A stretch of 9,604 bases of DNA from Yoonia sp. (GCA_020627605.1 JAHDGO010000039.1:822-10425), one strand, 5' to 3'. Positions 1-6,093 are shown, counted from the first letter of the stretch. A program made the numbers and translations. Notes: generated by a model not told the origin, from the sequence alone.

Positions 1-14
1 CACCGAGTAAGGGG

Positions 15-84
15 CGGCTTGGGCTTTAGCCCAAACGCACCTAGCGGGTGGCAGGCGATTGCGCAGCAATCACCGAGAACCCGC
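15..84 (+). other. Two consecutive hairpins before a terminator; possible RNA 3' end
   Basis: A first hairpin pairs TTGGGC (19-24) with GCCCAA (29-34) around a TTTA loop. A second, longer one pairs GCGGGT (44-49) with ACCCGC (79-84), has a symmetric internal loop GGCA/GAGA, and continues as an inner stem 54-62/66-74 with one C-A mismatch. Together with the terminator at 101-137 this gives three stem-loops in a row with no convincing coding frame through them. A reading frame ends at a TAA at 8-10, so the region could be the 3' UTR of a gene lying left of the window, or the 3' end of a small RNA. I could not match it to RNase P RNA, SRP RNA, tmRNA or a riboswitch that I know. The pairing is seen directly; the role is unknown. 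Confidence 0.4.
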
Positions 85-100
85 ACAGGCGAGAATGGAG

Positions 101-137
101 AAGGCCGTCGCAGTCATGCGGCGGCCTTTTGGTTTTT
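101..137 (+). terminator. Rho-independent terminator
   Basis: AAGGCCGTCGC (101-111) pairs with GCGGCGGCCTT (118-128) through 11 positions, one of them G-T, around the loop AGTCAT. A T-rich tract follows (TTTT, GG, TTTTT). It ends a rightward transcript entering from the left edge. Read on the minus strand it lacks a good T-tract, so it is a weak stop for the acyltransferase gene converging from the right. Confidence 0.75.
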
Positions 138-197
138 CGGGGCTGGACGTACCGCCACTGCATTTTCGCGACAGCGCCAGACAGCCCTGACGGCCCG

Positions 198-1247
198 TTA
201 GCCGATCCCCAACAGCTTTTGCGTCCGTGTCGCCCGTGCCAGTGCCAGCAACACCAGTGGCCCGATCAGCCCGATGGCCGTCCCGCCAGCCATGTGCAGT
301 ACTGCATTGTCGATCCCGATCACAAACAGCACTTCGCGGAATGCGGCGGAAAAAATCGTATGCGCTACATAGATCGCCAGTGAGGCCTGACCCAGCCGGG
401 CCAGAACAGACAGTACCCCCTGCGGAAGCGAGGCCAGCAATGTGGCTGAGACCACAATGAAGGCAATGGTCAGGGCGAATACGGTGATGGTCTGAAACGC
501 ACCGGGTGCAATCATCGGCCAGACCCACAAGAGCGCAGCAAAGATCACCGCTGCGATGCCGCCCTGCATGGGCTGCAATCGGGCCAAAACGTTCTGTTGC
601 ACCAGGCATAAGCCCAGATAGAAGAACGGCGCATGCAATGCCGCATTTCCGATCCAGTGGTGGACGCCCGGCGGCAGCGGGGTCAGGTAGAACCCGGCGA
701 CGATGACAGCAAAGAGGATCAGACCAAGGGATGTGACCCGGCCGCCCTGCACAAAGAAACGGATCGGCCAAAGGGCCAGCGACATCAGCAAAAGTGCCCA
801 GAGAAACCAGAAATGCGCGACGCCGGGGAAGGGCAGCTGGAACACCTCTGACAGGCTGATGGGGCTGTTTGACATGGTGCCAGCGGCATATTTCATCGCT
901 AGAAACACATAGGTCCACAGGACCATCGGCCAGACAAGCCGCACGGCCAGCCGCCACGCATAGGCCGGAAAGGCATGGCGGGTCACTGTGCCCACATAGA
1001 ACAGCCCCGACATCAGGAAGAAGACCGGCATGTGAAAGGCATAGATACGGCCATCGACGGCCTGAAAAAGCCCATCTGCGATCAGCCCTGATGAATGAAG
1101 CCCGCGCCACGCATGCCCGATCACAACAAGTGTGATGGCGATGCCCTTGGCGGCGTCAAGCCAGATCAACCGGTTGTCTGCAACTGCACGCAATGGATAC
1201 TCGCCACTTTCAAAAACGCGCAGACCAAGGCGCGCCGCCCGCACCAT
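198..1247 (-). CDS. Acyltransferase-3 family membrane protein
   Basis: This is a 349-residue integral membrane protein of the acyltransferase-3 (OafA/OpgC-like) family. These enzymes move acyl groups onto exported glycans or other cell-surface molecules at the cytoplasmic membrane. The N-terminal family signature is clear: LDAAKGIAITLVVIGHAWRG at residues 30-49 with the conserved His45, then FHMPVFFLMSGLF at 71-83. The rest is a run of about ten hydrophobic segments. The acceptor cannot be told from sequence. It is the last gene of a leftward group after the SnoaL-like and DUF1801 genes, with a 45-bp gap. The start is uncertain: ATG at 1247 has no good ribosome site, while an in-frame TTG at 1193, preceded by GGCGAG, would put the signature closer to the N terminus as is usual in the family. 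No clear leftward terminator is visible after the TAA. Confidence 0.85.
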   Translation of the reverse strand: MVRAARLGLRVFESGEYPLRAVADNRLIWLDAAKGIAITLVVIGHAWRGLHSSGLIADGLFQAVDGRIYAFHMPVFFLMSGLFYVGTVTRHAFPAYAWRLAVRLVWPMVLWTYVFLAMKYAAGTMSNSPISLSEVFQLPFPGVAHFWFLWALLLMSLALWPIRFFVQGGRVTSLGLILFAVIVAGFYLTPLPPGVHHWIGNAALHAPFFYLGLCLVQQNVLARLQPMQGGIAAVIFAALLWVWPMIAPGAFQTITVFALTIAFIVVSATLLASLPQGVLSVLARLGQASLAIYVAHTIFSAAFREVLFVIGIDNAVLHMAGGTAIGLIGPLVLLALARATRTQKLLGIG

Positions 1248-1292
1248 GCGTCACAGTCTGCGGTTTGCCAAGCTGTTACCGCTGACCTGTGG

Positions 1293-1658
1293 CTACCCCT
1301 CTGTGCAGTCCTGCTGATCACACCATGCCACGACGATCCGGCGCAGTTCGTCTGCCTTGCCATCAAGATCATTCAGATCGGCGACCTTGAAGGATCGTGC
1401 CTCTTTCCCGTCGCCGGTCAGGTTTGGAAAATCACCGGGAATTGACGCACCCTGATGAAACATGAGTGTGGCGTGTTTTTTGGCCTTGGGAAAGAAGCTC
1501 GCGATGTTGCCTTTGTAGATGAAGGTCGGCGCCTGCCATTTGATCGCCTCGGTAATCCTTGGATCAGCGGCAAGGATAACCTCACGGATCGCGGAGACCA
1601 CGGGTTTCATCGGGTTGTCATAGGCCGCAAGCCAGCTGTCGACATCGGCGTTTTTCAT
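1293..1658 (-). CDS. DUF1801 domain protein
   Basis: A 121-residue soluble protein with the DUF1801 (YdhG-like, frataxin-like fold) pattern. The N-terminal part WLAAYDNPMKPVVSAIREVI (residues 9-28) is followed by ADPRITEAIKWQAPTFIYKG and the FFPKAKKHATLMFHQG stretch that typifies the family. Length is normal for a single DUF1801 domain. Members have been discussed as possible iron-handling proteins in some bacteria, but no function is established and none should be assumed here. Its ATG lies one base after the TGA of the SnoaL-like gene, with no independent strong ribosome site, so its translation is probably coupled to that gene. It has no signal peptide and is presumably cytoplasmic. Confidence 0.85.
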   Translation of the reverse strand: MKNADVDSWLAAYDNPMKPVVSAIREVILAADPRITEAIKWQAPTFIYKGNIASFFPKAKKHATLMFHQGASIPGDFPNLTGDGKEARSFKVADLNDLDGKADELRRIVVAWCDQQDCTEG

Positions 1659-1659
1659 A

Positions 1660-2025
1660 TCAACCCATCCCGTCCAAAGTGGTTGTCAGGCTGCAGATGC
1701 GCCCGTCGCGGATGCGAAAGACATTGGTCCCGCTGCCTTGTCCGCCGGGGATCGCGGCCGAGATGCAGGTCCAGCCCACCGTCACAGTGTCGTCCTTGAC
1801 CGCCACATCGCCCAGCGTGATGACTGCATCGTCAAAGGCATCGCTGCGGCTGGCGGCAAAGGCCGCCGCGATGGCCTTTGGCCCCTGATGCGCGCCGGTC
1901 TGGCCCGAGAAAGGTTCAACATAAGTCGCGTCATCGGTGAACATCTCTTGCAGCAGCGCCAGACCTGACGGTCCCGCCTGCATTGCCAGAAAGAAGTTCG
2001 TGATCTCTAATGGCATCTGATTCAT
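1660..2025 (-). CDS. SnoaL-like / NTF2-fold protein
   Basis: About 121 residues, the usual length of a single SnoaL-like (nuclear transport factor 2 fold) domain. Typical features are an N-terminal helix, LLQEMFTDDATYVEPFSG in the first quarter, a central HQGPKAIAAAFA segment, and a C-terminal strand pair containing NVFRIRDGRICSLTTTLD. The fold forms a small hydrophobic pocket used by isomerases, cyclases and uncharacterised stress proteins, so the substrate cannot be inferred. AAGGA stands 8 nt before the ATG at 2025. A GTG immediately upstream (2028) is an alternative start with 5-nt spacing. It is the first gene of the leftward group and faces the LuxR-type gene head to head across a 14-bp gap, so its promoter must lie inside that gene's coding sequence. 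Confidence 0.8.
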   Translation of the reverse strand: MNQMPLEITNFFLAMQAGPSGLALLQEMFTDDATYVEPFSGQTGAHQGPKAIAAAFAASRSDAFDDAVITLGDVAVKDDTVTVGWTCISAAIPGGQGSGTNVFRIRDGRICSLTTTLDGMG

Positions 2026-2039
2026 CACTGGGGTCCTTT
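2026..2039. promoter_or_regulatory. Back-to-back ribosome binding sites of a divergent gene pair
   Basis: Only 14 bp separate the ATG at 2025 (minus) from the ATG at 2040 (plus). On the plus strand GGGG (2030-2033) stands 6 nt before the LuxR-type ATG. On the minus strand the same stretch reads AAAGGACCCC and gives AAGGA before the SnoaL-like start. The two initiation regions therefore occupy the same bases on opposite strands, leaving no room for promoters between them. Confidence 0.5.
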
Positions 2040-2432
2040 ATGGCTGTGGATGACAAAATGGTGGCGGCATTGTCCGCCGCAGTTGGCGCGCTGTGCGATG
2101 ATGCGCCGCGTCCGATCCCTGCACGCGCTGTCGCCGCGCTGGCCGGGATTGCCGCACCGGGTGCGGATGTGCGGATCGACATGGCGGCCTCTGCGGCCAT
2201 CGGTGCGCCACTGATCACCGTCACCGCAGCGCCGGATCGTGCCGACCTTTTCGCTGTGCTGACCGCCCGACAGCGCGAGGTGGCGGGGTTGATCGTGGCT
2301 GGCCATCCGAACAAGGAAATTGCGGCGCGTTTGGGCATTTCACTGGCCACCGTCAAAGATCATGTGCATGCCATCCTGCAGAAGCTGGGCCTGCCATCCC
2401 GTGCGGCGGTGATCGCCGCAGCAAAGGTCTAG
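2040..2432 (+). CDS. Small LuxR-type HTH transcriptional regulator
   Basis: A 130-residue protein with a C-terminal LuxR/GerE-type helix-turn-helix: LTARQREVAGLIVAGHPNKE at residues 74-93, then IAARLGISLATVKDHVHAIL at 94-113 as the recognition helix region, ending in LPSRAAVIAAAK. The first 70 residues are alanine-rich and show no receiver domain with its Asp/Lys pattern and no autoinducer-binding domain, so the signal it senses, if any, is not evident. I chose ATG 2040 because GGGG lies 6 nt upstream. An in-frame ATG at 2010 would overlap the opposite gene. Its head-to-head position makes the SnoaL/DUF1801/acyltransferase group its most likely target, by inference. It has no obvious relation to the downstream acetyltransferase apart from the shared strand and a 75-bp gap. 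Confidence 0.85.
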   Translation: MAVDDKMVAALSAAVGALCDDAPRPIPARAVAALAGIAAPGADVRIDMAASAAIGAPLITVTAAPDRADLFAVLTARQREVAGLIVAGHPNKEIAARLGISLATVKDHVHAILQKLGLPSRAAVIAAAKV

Positions 2433-2442
2433 GACAGCGACA

Positions 2443-2482
2443 GGGGGTCGCACAATCCATCCAAAGATGGATAGAAGCCCCC
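2443..2482 (+). promoter_or_regulatory. Long hairpin between regulator and acetyltransferase genes
   Basis: A perfect 7-bp stem, ATCCATC (2455-2461) with GATGGAT (2466-2472), encloses a CAAA loop. An outer GGGGG/CCCCC pair (2443-2447 with 2478-2482) can extend it. There is no T-tract, so it is a poor terminator. It would lie in the 5' leader of the acetyltransferase if transcription reads through from the regulator. The role is unknown. Confidence 0.35.
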
Positions 2483-2507
2483 GTGACCATGCACGCAAGG
2501 ATACCTC

Positions 2508-3155
2508 ATGCCATTTGCCGACCCATCAAAGATGTATCCGCTGACCACGGCCGATGGTGATCCGCTGGAAACAACCGTTTTTCTGCGCCCCGCCATTCAG
2601 CACAGCCGGATGTCGGTGGGTGATTATACCTACGCCAGCGCCCATAGCGCGCCGGATGACTGGGCCTTTCATCTGGCACCTTATCTTTATGACTTCTCGC
2701 CAGAACGCCTGATCATCGGTAGATTCTGCCAGATCGCGGATGGGGTCACCTTTATCACGGCCTCGGCCAATCACCGCTATGACGGGTTTTCCAGCTATCC
2801 TTTCATGATCTTTTCTGGCGCCGATCGCGCGACCAGCCCGTCCATGCCTGCACCGGGGCCTGACACCATTGTCGGCCATGATGTCTGGCTTGGTCAGGGT
2901 GTGCGGGTCATGCCGGGGGTGCGCATCGGCAACGGGGTGATCATTGCAGCGGGGTCTGTTGTGACCGCTGATGTGCCAGACTATGCCGTTGTCGGCGGCA
3001 ATCCTGCACGCGTTTTGCGGATGCGCTTTGCGGCCGACACAATCGCGCGGCTGCTGGATATCGCATGGTGGGATTGGGATATTGCGCGTATCGCGGCGCA
3101 TGAAGCCGCGATCGTCGGCGCCGATCTGCCAGCGTTGGAGGCAGCACGACCCTAG
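2508..3155 (+). CDS. CatB-type hexapeptide-repeat O-acetyltransferase
   Basis: This 215-residue protein belongs to the xenobiotic acetyltransferase (CatB/Vat) group of left-handed beta-helix enzymes, which transfer acetyl from acetyl-CoA to a hydroxyl of a small acceptor. Hexapeptide-repeat regions lie at about 66-86 (RLIIGRFCQIADGVTFI) and 121-153 (IVGHDVWLGQGVRVMPGVRI onward). The expected catalytic His is His89 in SANHRYDGF. The inserted loop with FMIFSG and the C-terminal YAVVGGNPARVLRMRF (159-174) are typical of the subgroup, and the length is normal. AAGGA precedes the ATG with a short spacer. The family includes chloramphenicol and streptogramin acetyltransferases, but most chromosomal members in environmental bacteria act on sugars or unknown substrates; resistance should not be assumed. 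Its TAG overlaps the stop of the converging acyltransferase gene. Confidence 0.9.
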   Translation: MPFADPSKMYPLTTADGDPLETTVFLRPAIQHSRMSVGDYTYASAHSAPDDWAFHLAPYLYDFSPERLIIGRFCQIADGVTFITASANHRYDGFSSYPFMIFSGADRATSPSMPAPGPDTIVGHDVWLGQGVRVMPGVRIGNGVIIAAGSVVTADVPDYAVVGGNPARVLRMRFAADTIARLLDIAWWDWDIARIAAHEAAIVGADLPALEAARP

Positions 3156-3841
3156 TCGGCGGGTGTCACGCCGGCCAGTTGATCTGCCCGCGCTGCGGCG
3201 GCGGTCAGTGCGTCCTGCAACTGTGATCGCGCAACGTCCAGCGCCGCTGCGTCTGCTTTGCGCGGCAGGTCGATGTCGCAGCGGGCAAAAACATAGGCCC
3301 CATTGCCGAACAGCTTTGGCACCAGCATGCTGTCCCATGTGGAAAGCCGCCGCGCCCGCGTCGTGGAAAAAGCGTAGCAATAGACGGGCATCCCCGTCAC
3401 ACGCGCCCATTCCAGTGGCGCATCCTTCAGCCTCAGTGCCGGGCCAAGCGGGCCGTCCCCTGTCATGCCGATGCTGACGCCAGCCTTCACACGCTTGAGG
3501 ATCTCACGCGAGGCTGCGCGGTTGGCGGTTTTGCGTGACATCTCCATCGCCTGCAGCCCGACCCGGCGCTGCAACGCCCCTGACACCCGGCCAATCGGGG
3601 ATTTGTCATAGAGGCTGGACAGCGGCCCCGCCGTCACCGGCCAGTGCAGCGCACCCATGACAGAGCGCCCGTGCCACATCACCAAAAGCACCGGACCTTT
3701 GGCCAGATCGGCCTTGAGCGGCTCCAGCCCCTCAATCTGCCATTTTGTCGTGCGGTGGCACCACGACAGATAGCTCCCTGCTAGGGTCGCAAGCAACGCG
3801 GCCAGCGTTTCGGAGCGTTCAATGCGGCGACGCAGTGACAT
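3152..3841 (-). CDS. DUF374 lysophospholipid acyltransferase-like protein
   Basis: A 229-residue protein of the DUF374 group, related to the lysophospholipid/lipid A acyltransferases. Visible features are a basic start (MSLRRRIERS), a hydrophobic helix at about 12-28, the WHGRS motif at 56-60 holding the candidate catalytic His, and GMTGDGPLGPALRLKD at 125-140, which corresponds to the DGP(R)GP block of the family. No Asp follows the His at the classical HX4D spacing. The likely site of action is the inner membrane face, on lipid or lipid A precursors (inference). I chose the ATG at 3841 because the domain begins there; an upstream in-frame ATG at 3970 would add 43 arginine- and cysteine-rich residues that do not look like family sequence. 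The gene converges on the acetyltransferase with a 4-bp overlap of stop codons. Confidence 0.85.
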   Translation of the reverse strand: MSLRRRIERSETLAALLATLAGSYLSWCHRTTKWQIEGLEPLKADLAKGPVLLVMWHGRSVMGALHWPVTAGPLSSLYDKSPIGRVSGALQRRVGLQAMEMSRKTANRAASREILKRVKAGVSIGMTGDGPLGPALRLKDAPLEWARVTGMPVYCYAFSTTRARRLSTWDSMLVPKLFGNGAYVFARCDIDLPRKADAAALDVARSQLQDALTAAAARADQLAGVTPAD

Positions 3842-4162
3842 CTGTCGGCAAGACCTTCTGTTCCGTCGGGGGCGGTGCCGTTGTCGCATGTCTGTGCCGG
3901 AACACAAGTCTGCACCCCTGATCTGTGACGGGCCGGATCCTCGCACCTGCGGTTCACAGCAAGGCAACAATTGCGACTAGTCTGACCCACTGTCGCGTAT
4001 CCGGGCGATGGCGCCCCGTGATGAACACAATTTTAATCAAAACAGCACAATGAATTCACATGTGCAGCACAGCACGGCCCCCTTTGCCTGCCAGCACAAG
4101 ATCATGGCCATCATGCATTCCGGTGGTGGCCGCGTTTCTTTTTGCGAGTATTGGAGCATGAA
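3842..4162. other. 320-bp intergenic region between divergent genes
   Basis: This holds the upstream regions of the leftward DUF374 gene and the rightward small secreted-protein gene. I see no convincing gene. A 5-bp hairpin GGGCG/CGCCC (4003-4007 with 4012-4016) is followed by an AT-richer stretch at about 4021-4065 containing the 8-bp palindrome CACATGTG. Promoters for both genes should lie here, but no clear -35/-10 pair stands out. Confidence 0.5.
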
Positions 4163-4462
4163 ATGACCTTCCTGAAATCAATCACACTTGGTGCCGTTGT
4201 CGGCCTTATTGCCGGTCAGGCGATGGCAGAAACCGTACTGAACACCGACACCACACGTCTGTATGAGGCGGATTACGCCGCCCATCTGGACAGCAATGGT
4301 TATGCCGTTGGTGTGGCTGTCTATGGCCAGCATGACGCAGATTATGACGCGTTCCTGACAGATGCGGCGCTGTTCAAGCCGCTTCTGGGCCATCACGACG
4401 CTGACTACGAGGTGCATCTGAACCACGCGGCCTTTGTCGAGACGACTGTCGCACTGCGCTAG
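4163..4462 (+). CDS. Small secreted protein with three DADY-type repeats, unrecognised
   Basis: I do not recognise this 99-residue protein. Residues 1-22 form a typical Sec signal peptide (one Lys, hydrophobic core, AMA at 20-22), giving a mature protein of about 77 residues in the periplasm or outside the cell. The mature part contains three imperfect copies of a roughly 22-residue unit: YEADYAAHL (34-42), HDADYDAFL (57-65) and HDADYEVHL (78-86), each followed by a hydrophobic or alanine-rich stretch. Asp, His and Tyr are prominent and there is no Cys. The start is set by GGAG (4153-4156), 6 nt before the ATG; a longer frame from TTG 4142 is less likely. The gene appears to stand alone, with its own upstream region and a hairpin after it. 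Binding of a metal or ligand by the repeats is only a guess. Confidence 0.65.
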   Translation: MTFLKSITLGAVVGLIAGQAMAETVLNTDTTRLYEADYAAHLDSNGYAVGVAVYGQHDADYDAFLTDAALFKPLLGHHDADYEVHLNHAAFVETTVALR

Positions 4463-4475
4463 GCGCACCGATGCG

Positions 4476-4491
4476 TTCGCCCTTCGGCGAA
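4476..4491 (+). other. Hairpin after the small secreted-protein gene
   Basis: TTCGCC and GGCGAA form a perfect 6-bp stem around CTTC, 14 nt after the stop codon. No T-tract follows. It may stabilise the 3' end of the transcript or assist termination with the hairpin at 4549-4569. Confidence 0.4.
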
Positions 4492-4548
4492 GTTGCGTGC
4501 TGATCCCTGTCACCCCGCGACCTTGCGCCTGAAAGGGCAATCAGCAGG

Positions 4549-4569
4549 CGGCGCGCAATTTGCGCGCCG
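4549..4569 (+). terminator. GC-rich hairpin, probable weak terminator
   Basis: CGGCGCGCA (4549-4557) pairs perfectly with TGCGCGCCG (4561-4569) around three bases. The sequence after it, TCCTTGCGTTT, is only moderately T-rich, so termination may be partial. It separates the secreted-protein gene from the tRNA promoter region. Confidence 0.45.
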
Positions 4570-4595
4570 TCCTTGCGTTTGGCCCACCTTCCCTC

Positions 4596-4624
4596 TTGAT
4601 CCTTTGTGGGTTTCGGACTAACCC
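4596..4624 (+). promoter_or_regulatory. Candidate promoter of tRNA-Trp
   Basis: TTGATC (4596-4601) and TAACCC (4619-4624) are separated by 17 bp, and the expected start would fall a few bases before the mature tRNA. The -10 is weak compared with the E. coli consensus, but alphaproteobacterial promoters are often like this. Confidence 0.4.
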
Positions 4625-4637
4625 GGCACCCGGTCGT

Positions 4638-4713
<76 letters not shown>

Positions 4714-4753
4714 GACCACAACGCGCTGCATCATGCTGAAGGATCAGCCCCGC

Positions 4754-5659
4754 ATGACAGTCACCCCCCGTCAGATCGCCTTTCATATCGGTGCGCATAA
4801 GACGGCGACAACGCATTTGCAGTTGTCACTGGATGCCGCAGCAGACCGGTTGGCGGCCATGGGTGTGCAATACCACGGACCAGAGCGGTTTCGCCTGCCT
4901 GGCCGCAGCCTGCTGGCGCTGTTCGGGTTGCGTGATGATGCACCGCCACCGCAGCGCGGCGCTGCTGACCAGCTGGCGGCTTTGGCCAAGGGCGCCCGTC
5001 GGTTGGTGCTGAGCGAGGAAAATTTCATCGGGCCGCTGAACTACCCCAAAGGTGGTTCCATGCGGCTGCGCTACAAATCGGCGGCAGAGCGGCTTGGCGC
5101 GCTTGCCGCGGCGATGGATCAGGAGATCGCCGTTTTTCTGGCCGTGCGGCAGCCGACCTCTTTTCTGAATTCCGCCTATTGTCAGTCATTGACCGGCGGG
5201 CAGATCATGCCGGTGGACACCTATCTGACGCGTAACCCGCTCGCCAGCGTCGACTGGGCGCAGCTGGTCACCAGCCTGCGCAACACCAGCGGGATCGGCC
5301 CCATCACCGTGTGGCGGTATGAGGATTACCGCGCGGTCTATCCCCAAATCATGCAGGGTCTGGTTGGCACCGCTACCGCGGCTGAACTGGTGCCCCCGCA
5401 TCCACGTGTCGTCAATCGCGGGCTGTCGGCGCAGGGCGTGGCCGAGGTGCTGCACCGGGCCAATGATACCACGATCGACGTGCCTGCCGCGGTCGCGCGG
5501 CATCTGTTGTCTGTCGATCACGGCTTTGCACCCTTTGATGGGTTCAGCCCCGATGCGCATGCGCAAAGTGCGGCCACATACGCCGCGCAACTGACACAGA
5601 TCGGCGCACTGCCAGATGTGACGCTGCTGCGCCCCGCAGATGAGGCCAAGGGCACTTGA
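4754..5659 (+). CDS. Sulfotransferase-like P-loop protein
   Basis: A 301-residue protein with the two nucleotide-binding signatures of the PAPS-dependent sulfotransferase superfamily. FHIGAHKTATT at residues 10-20 is the 5'-phosphosulfate loop (Lys and Thr in place). FLAVRQPTSFLNSAY at 128-142 resembles the 3'-phosphate-binding segment, with its Arg and Ser. Between them LVLSEENFIG (84-93) is also typical of this environmental family. Such proteins transfer sulfate to glycans or lipids; the acceptor is unknown and activity is not proven. The ATG at 4754 is preferred because GAAGGA lies upstream (spacing about 11) and the P-loop then sits close to the N terminus; ATG 4733 has no ribosome site. 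It starts 40 nt after tRNA-Trp and ends 54 nt before secE, with no terminator on either side, so it is probably co-transcribed with both. Confidence 0.8.
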   Translation: MTVTPRQIAFHIGAHKTATTHLQLSLDAAADRLAAMGVQYHGPERFRLPGRSLLALFGLRDDAPPPQRGAADQLAALAKGARRLVLSEENFIGPLNYPKGGSMRLRYKSAAERLGALAAAMDQEIAVFLAVRQPTSFLNSAYCQSLTGGQIMPVDTYLTRNPLASVDWAQLVTSLRNTSGIGPITVWRYEDYRAVYPQIMQGLVGTATAAELVPPHPRVVNRGLSAQGVAEVLHRANDTTIDVPAAVARHLLSVDHGFAPFDGFSPDAHAQSAATYAAQLTQIGALPDVTLLRPADEAKGT

Positions 5660-5684
5660 ATTCGGCCCGTCCAGCCCGTATGTC
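5656..5684 (+). promoter_or_regulatory. Candidate secE promoter
   Basis: TTGAAT (5656-5661), overlapping the TGA stop of the sulfotransferase-like gene, and TATGTC (5679-5684) are 17 bp apart. If real, it gives secE its own transcript in addition to read-through from the tRNA. Confidence 0.3.
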
Positions 5685-5713
5685 GCGTTTGATCTGCAAA
5701 AGGACATAGCGTC

Positions 5714-5914
5714 ATGGCTGGTGCCAACCCCGTCAAGTTTATTCAGGAAGTCCGCGCCGAGGTGTCAAAGGTCGTCTGGCCGACACGTCGTGAGGTGGTC
5801 TTGACCACCATCATGGTGTTCATCATGGCGGCATTGACGGCGGTCTTCTTTTCGCTGGTCGACCTTTTGATCCGCACCGGTCTGACAGGCGTGCTCAGCT
5901 ACTTCGGCGGCTAA
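5714..5914 (+). CDS. secE: Preprotein translocase subunit SecE
   Basis: A 66-residue, single-span SecE of the short type found in alphaproteobacteria. SecE clamps SecY in the inner-membrane translocase SecYEG. The family pattern is visible: an amphipathic N-terminal helix FIQEVRAEVSKVVWPTRREV (residues 9-28) with the hallmark VWPTR, followed by one transmembrane helix, VLTTIMVFIMAALTAVFFSLV, at about 29-49. AAAGGA lies about 9 nt before the ATG. It precedes nusG, as in most bacteria, but 179 bp with terminator-like hairpins separate the two, which is more than usual for a tight secE-nusG operon. Confidence 0.95.
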   Translation: MAGANPVKFIQEVRAEVSKVVWPTRREVVLTTIMVFIMAALTAVFFSLVDLLIRTGLTGVLSYFGG

Positions 5915-5928
5915 TCTTCCCCTGCCTC

Positions 5929-5957
5929 TTGAATTGCTGCAATGGCAGCGGTAAGAG
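5929..5957 (+). promoter_or_regulatory. Candidate promoter with internal dyad before nusG
   Basis: TTGAAT (5929-5934) and TAAGAG (5952-5957) are 17 bp apart. The -35 and its flanks (CTTGAATT) match the candidate secE promoter exactly. Between the boxes lies the dyad GCTGC-AATG-GCAGC (5936-5949), which could bind a regulator. Transcription from here would begin just before the competing hairpins at 5977-6014. Confidence 0.3.
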
Positions 5958-5976
5958 CTTTCAACTTCTGAAAAAT

Positions 5977-6014
5977 GGCGTGCGGCGAATCGAGTTGCAC
6001 GCCGCTTTTGTTTT
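5977..6014 (+). terminator. Terminator with a competing hairpin (attenuator-like) between secE and nusG
   Basis: Two mutually exclusive stems share bases. Stem A pairs GGCGTGC (5977-5983) with GCACGCC (5997-6003). Stem B pairs GCGGCG (5982-5987) with CGCCGC (6000-6005) and is followed directly by TTTTGTTTT (6006-6014), the layout of an intrinsic terminator. Stem A leaves a 2-nt gap before the T-tract and may still terminate. At the least this is a partial terminator for secE; whether the switch is regulatory is inference. Confidence 0.55.
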
Positions 6015-6093
6015 CGGGACTCCGCTGCGCAAGCGCGCGAACAATCAATGATGGCCCCGGCTTGGGGCGGATGACGACAAGGTGCACTGACAG

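Noticed and set aside
15..84. Identification as the 3' end of SRP RNA, RNase P RNA, tmRNA or a riboswitch
   Set aside because: The conserved core sequences of those RNAs that I know are not present; only generic hairpins are seen.
70..1110. Long minus-strand frame of 346 codons overlapping the acyltransferase-3 gene
   Set aside because: It is rich in Arg, Cys and His with no family pattern, while the other frame gives a clear multi-span acyltransferase. It is a shadow of high GC content.
2508..3155. Call as a chloramphenicol or streptogramin resistance gene
   Set aside because: Family membership alone does not show drug acetylation, and the context is ordinary chromosomal metabolism.
2526..3410. 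294-codon minus-strand frame over the hexapeptide acetyltransferase
   Set aside because: The plus-strand frame has convincing hexapeptide repeats and a catalytic His; the opposite frame has Arg/His/Cys-rich noise.
3842..3970. N-terminal extension of the DUF374 protein to ATG 3970
   Set aside because: The added residues are Arg/Cys-rich and unlike the family; the conserved part begins at ATG 3841.
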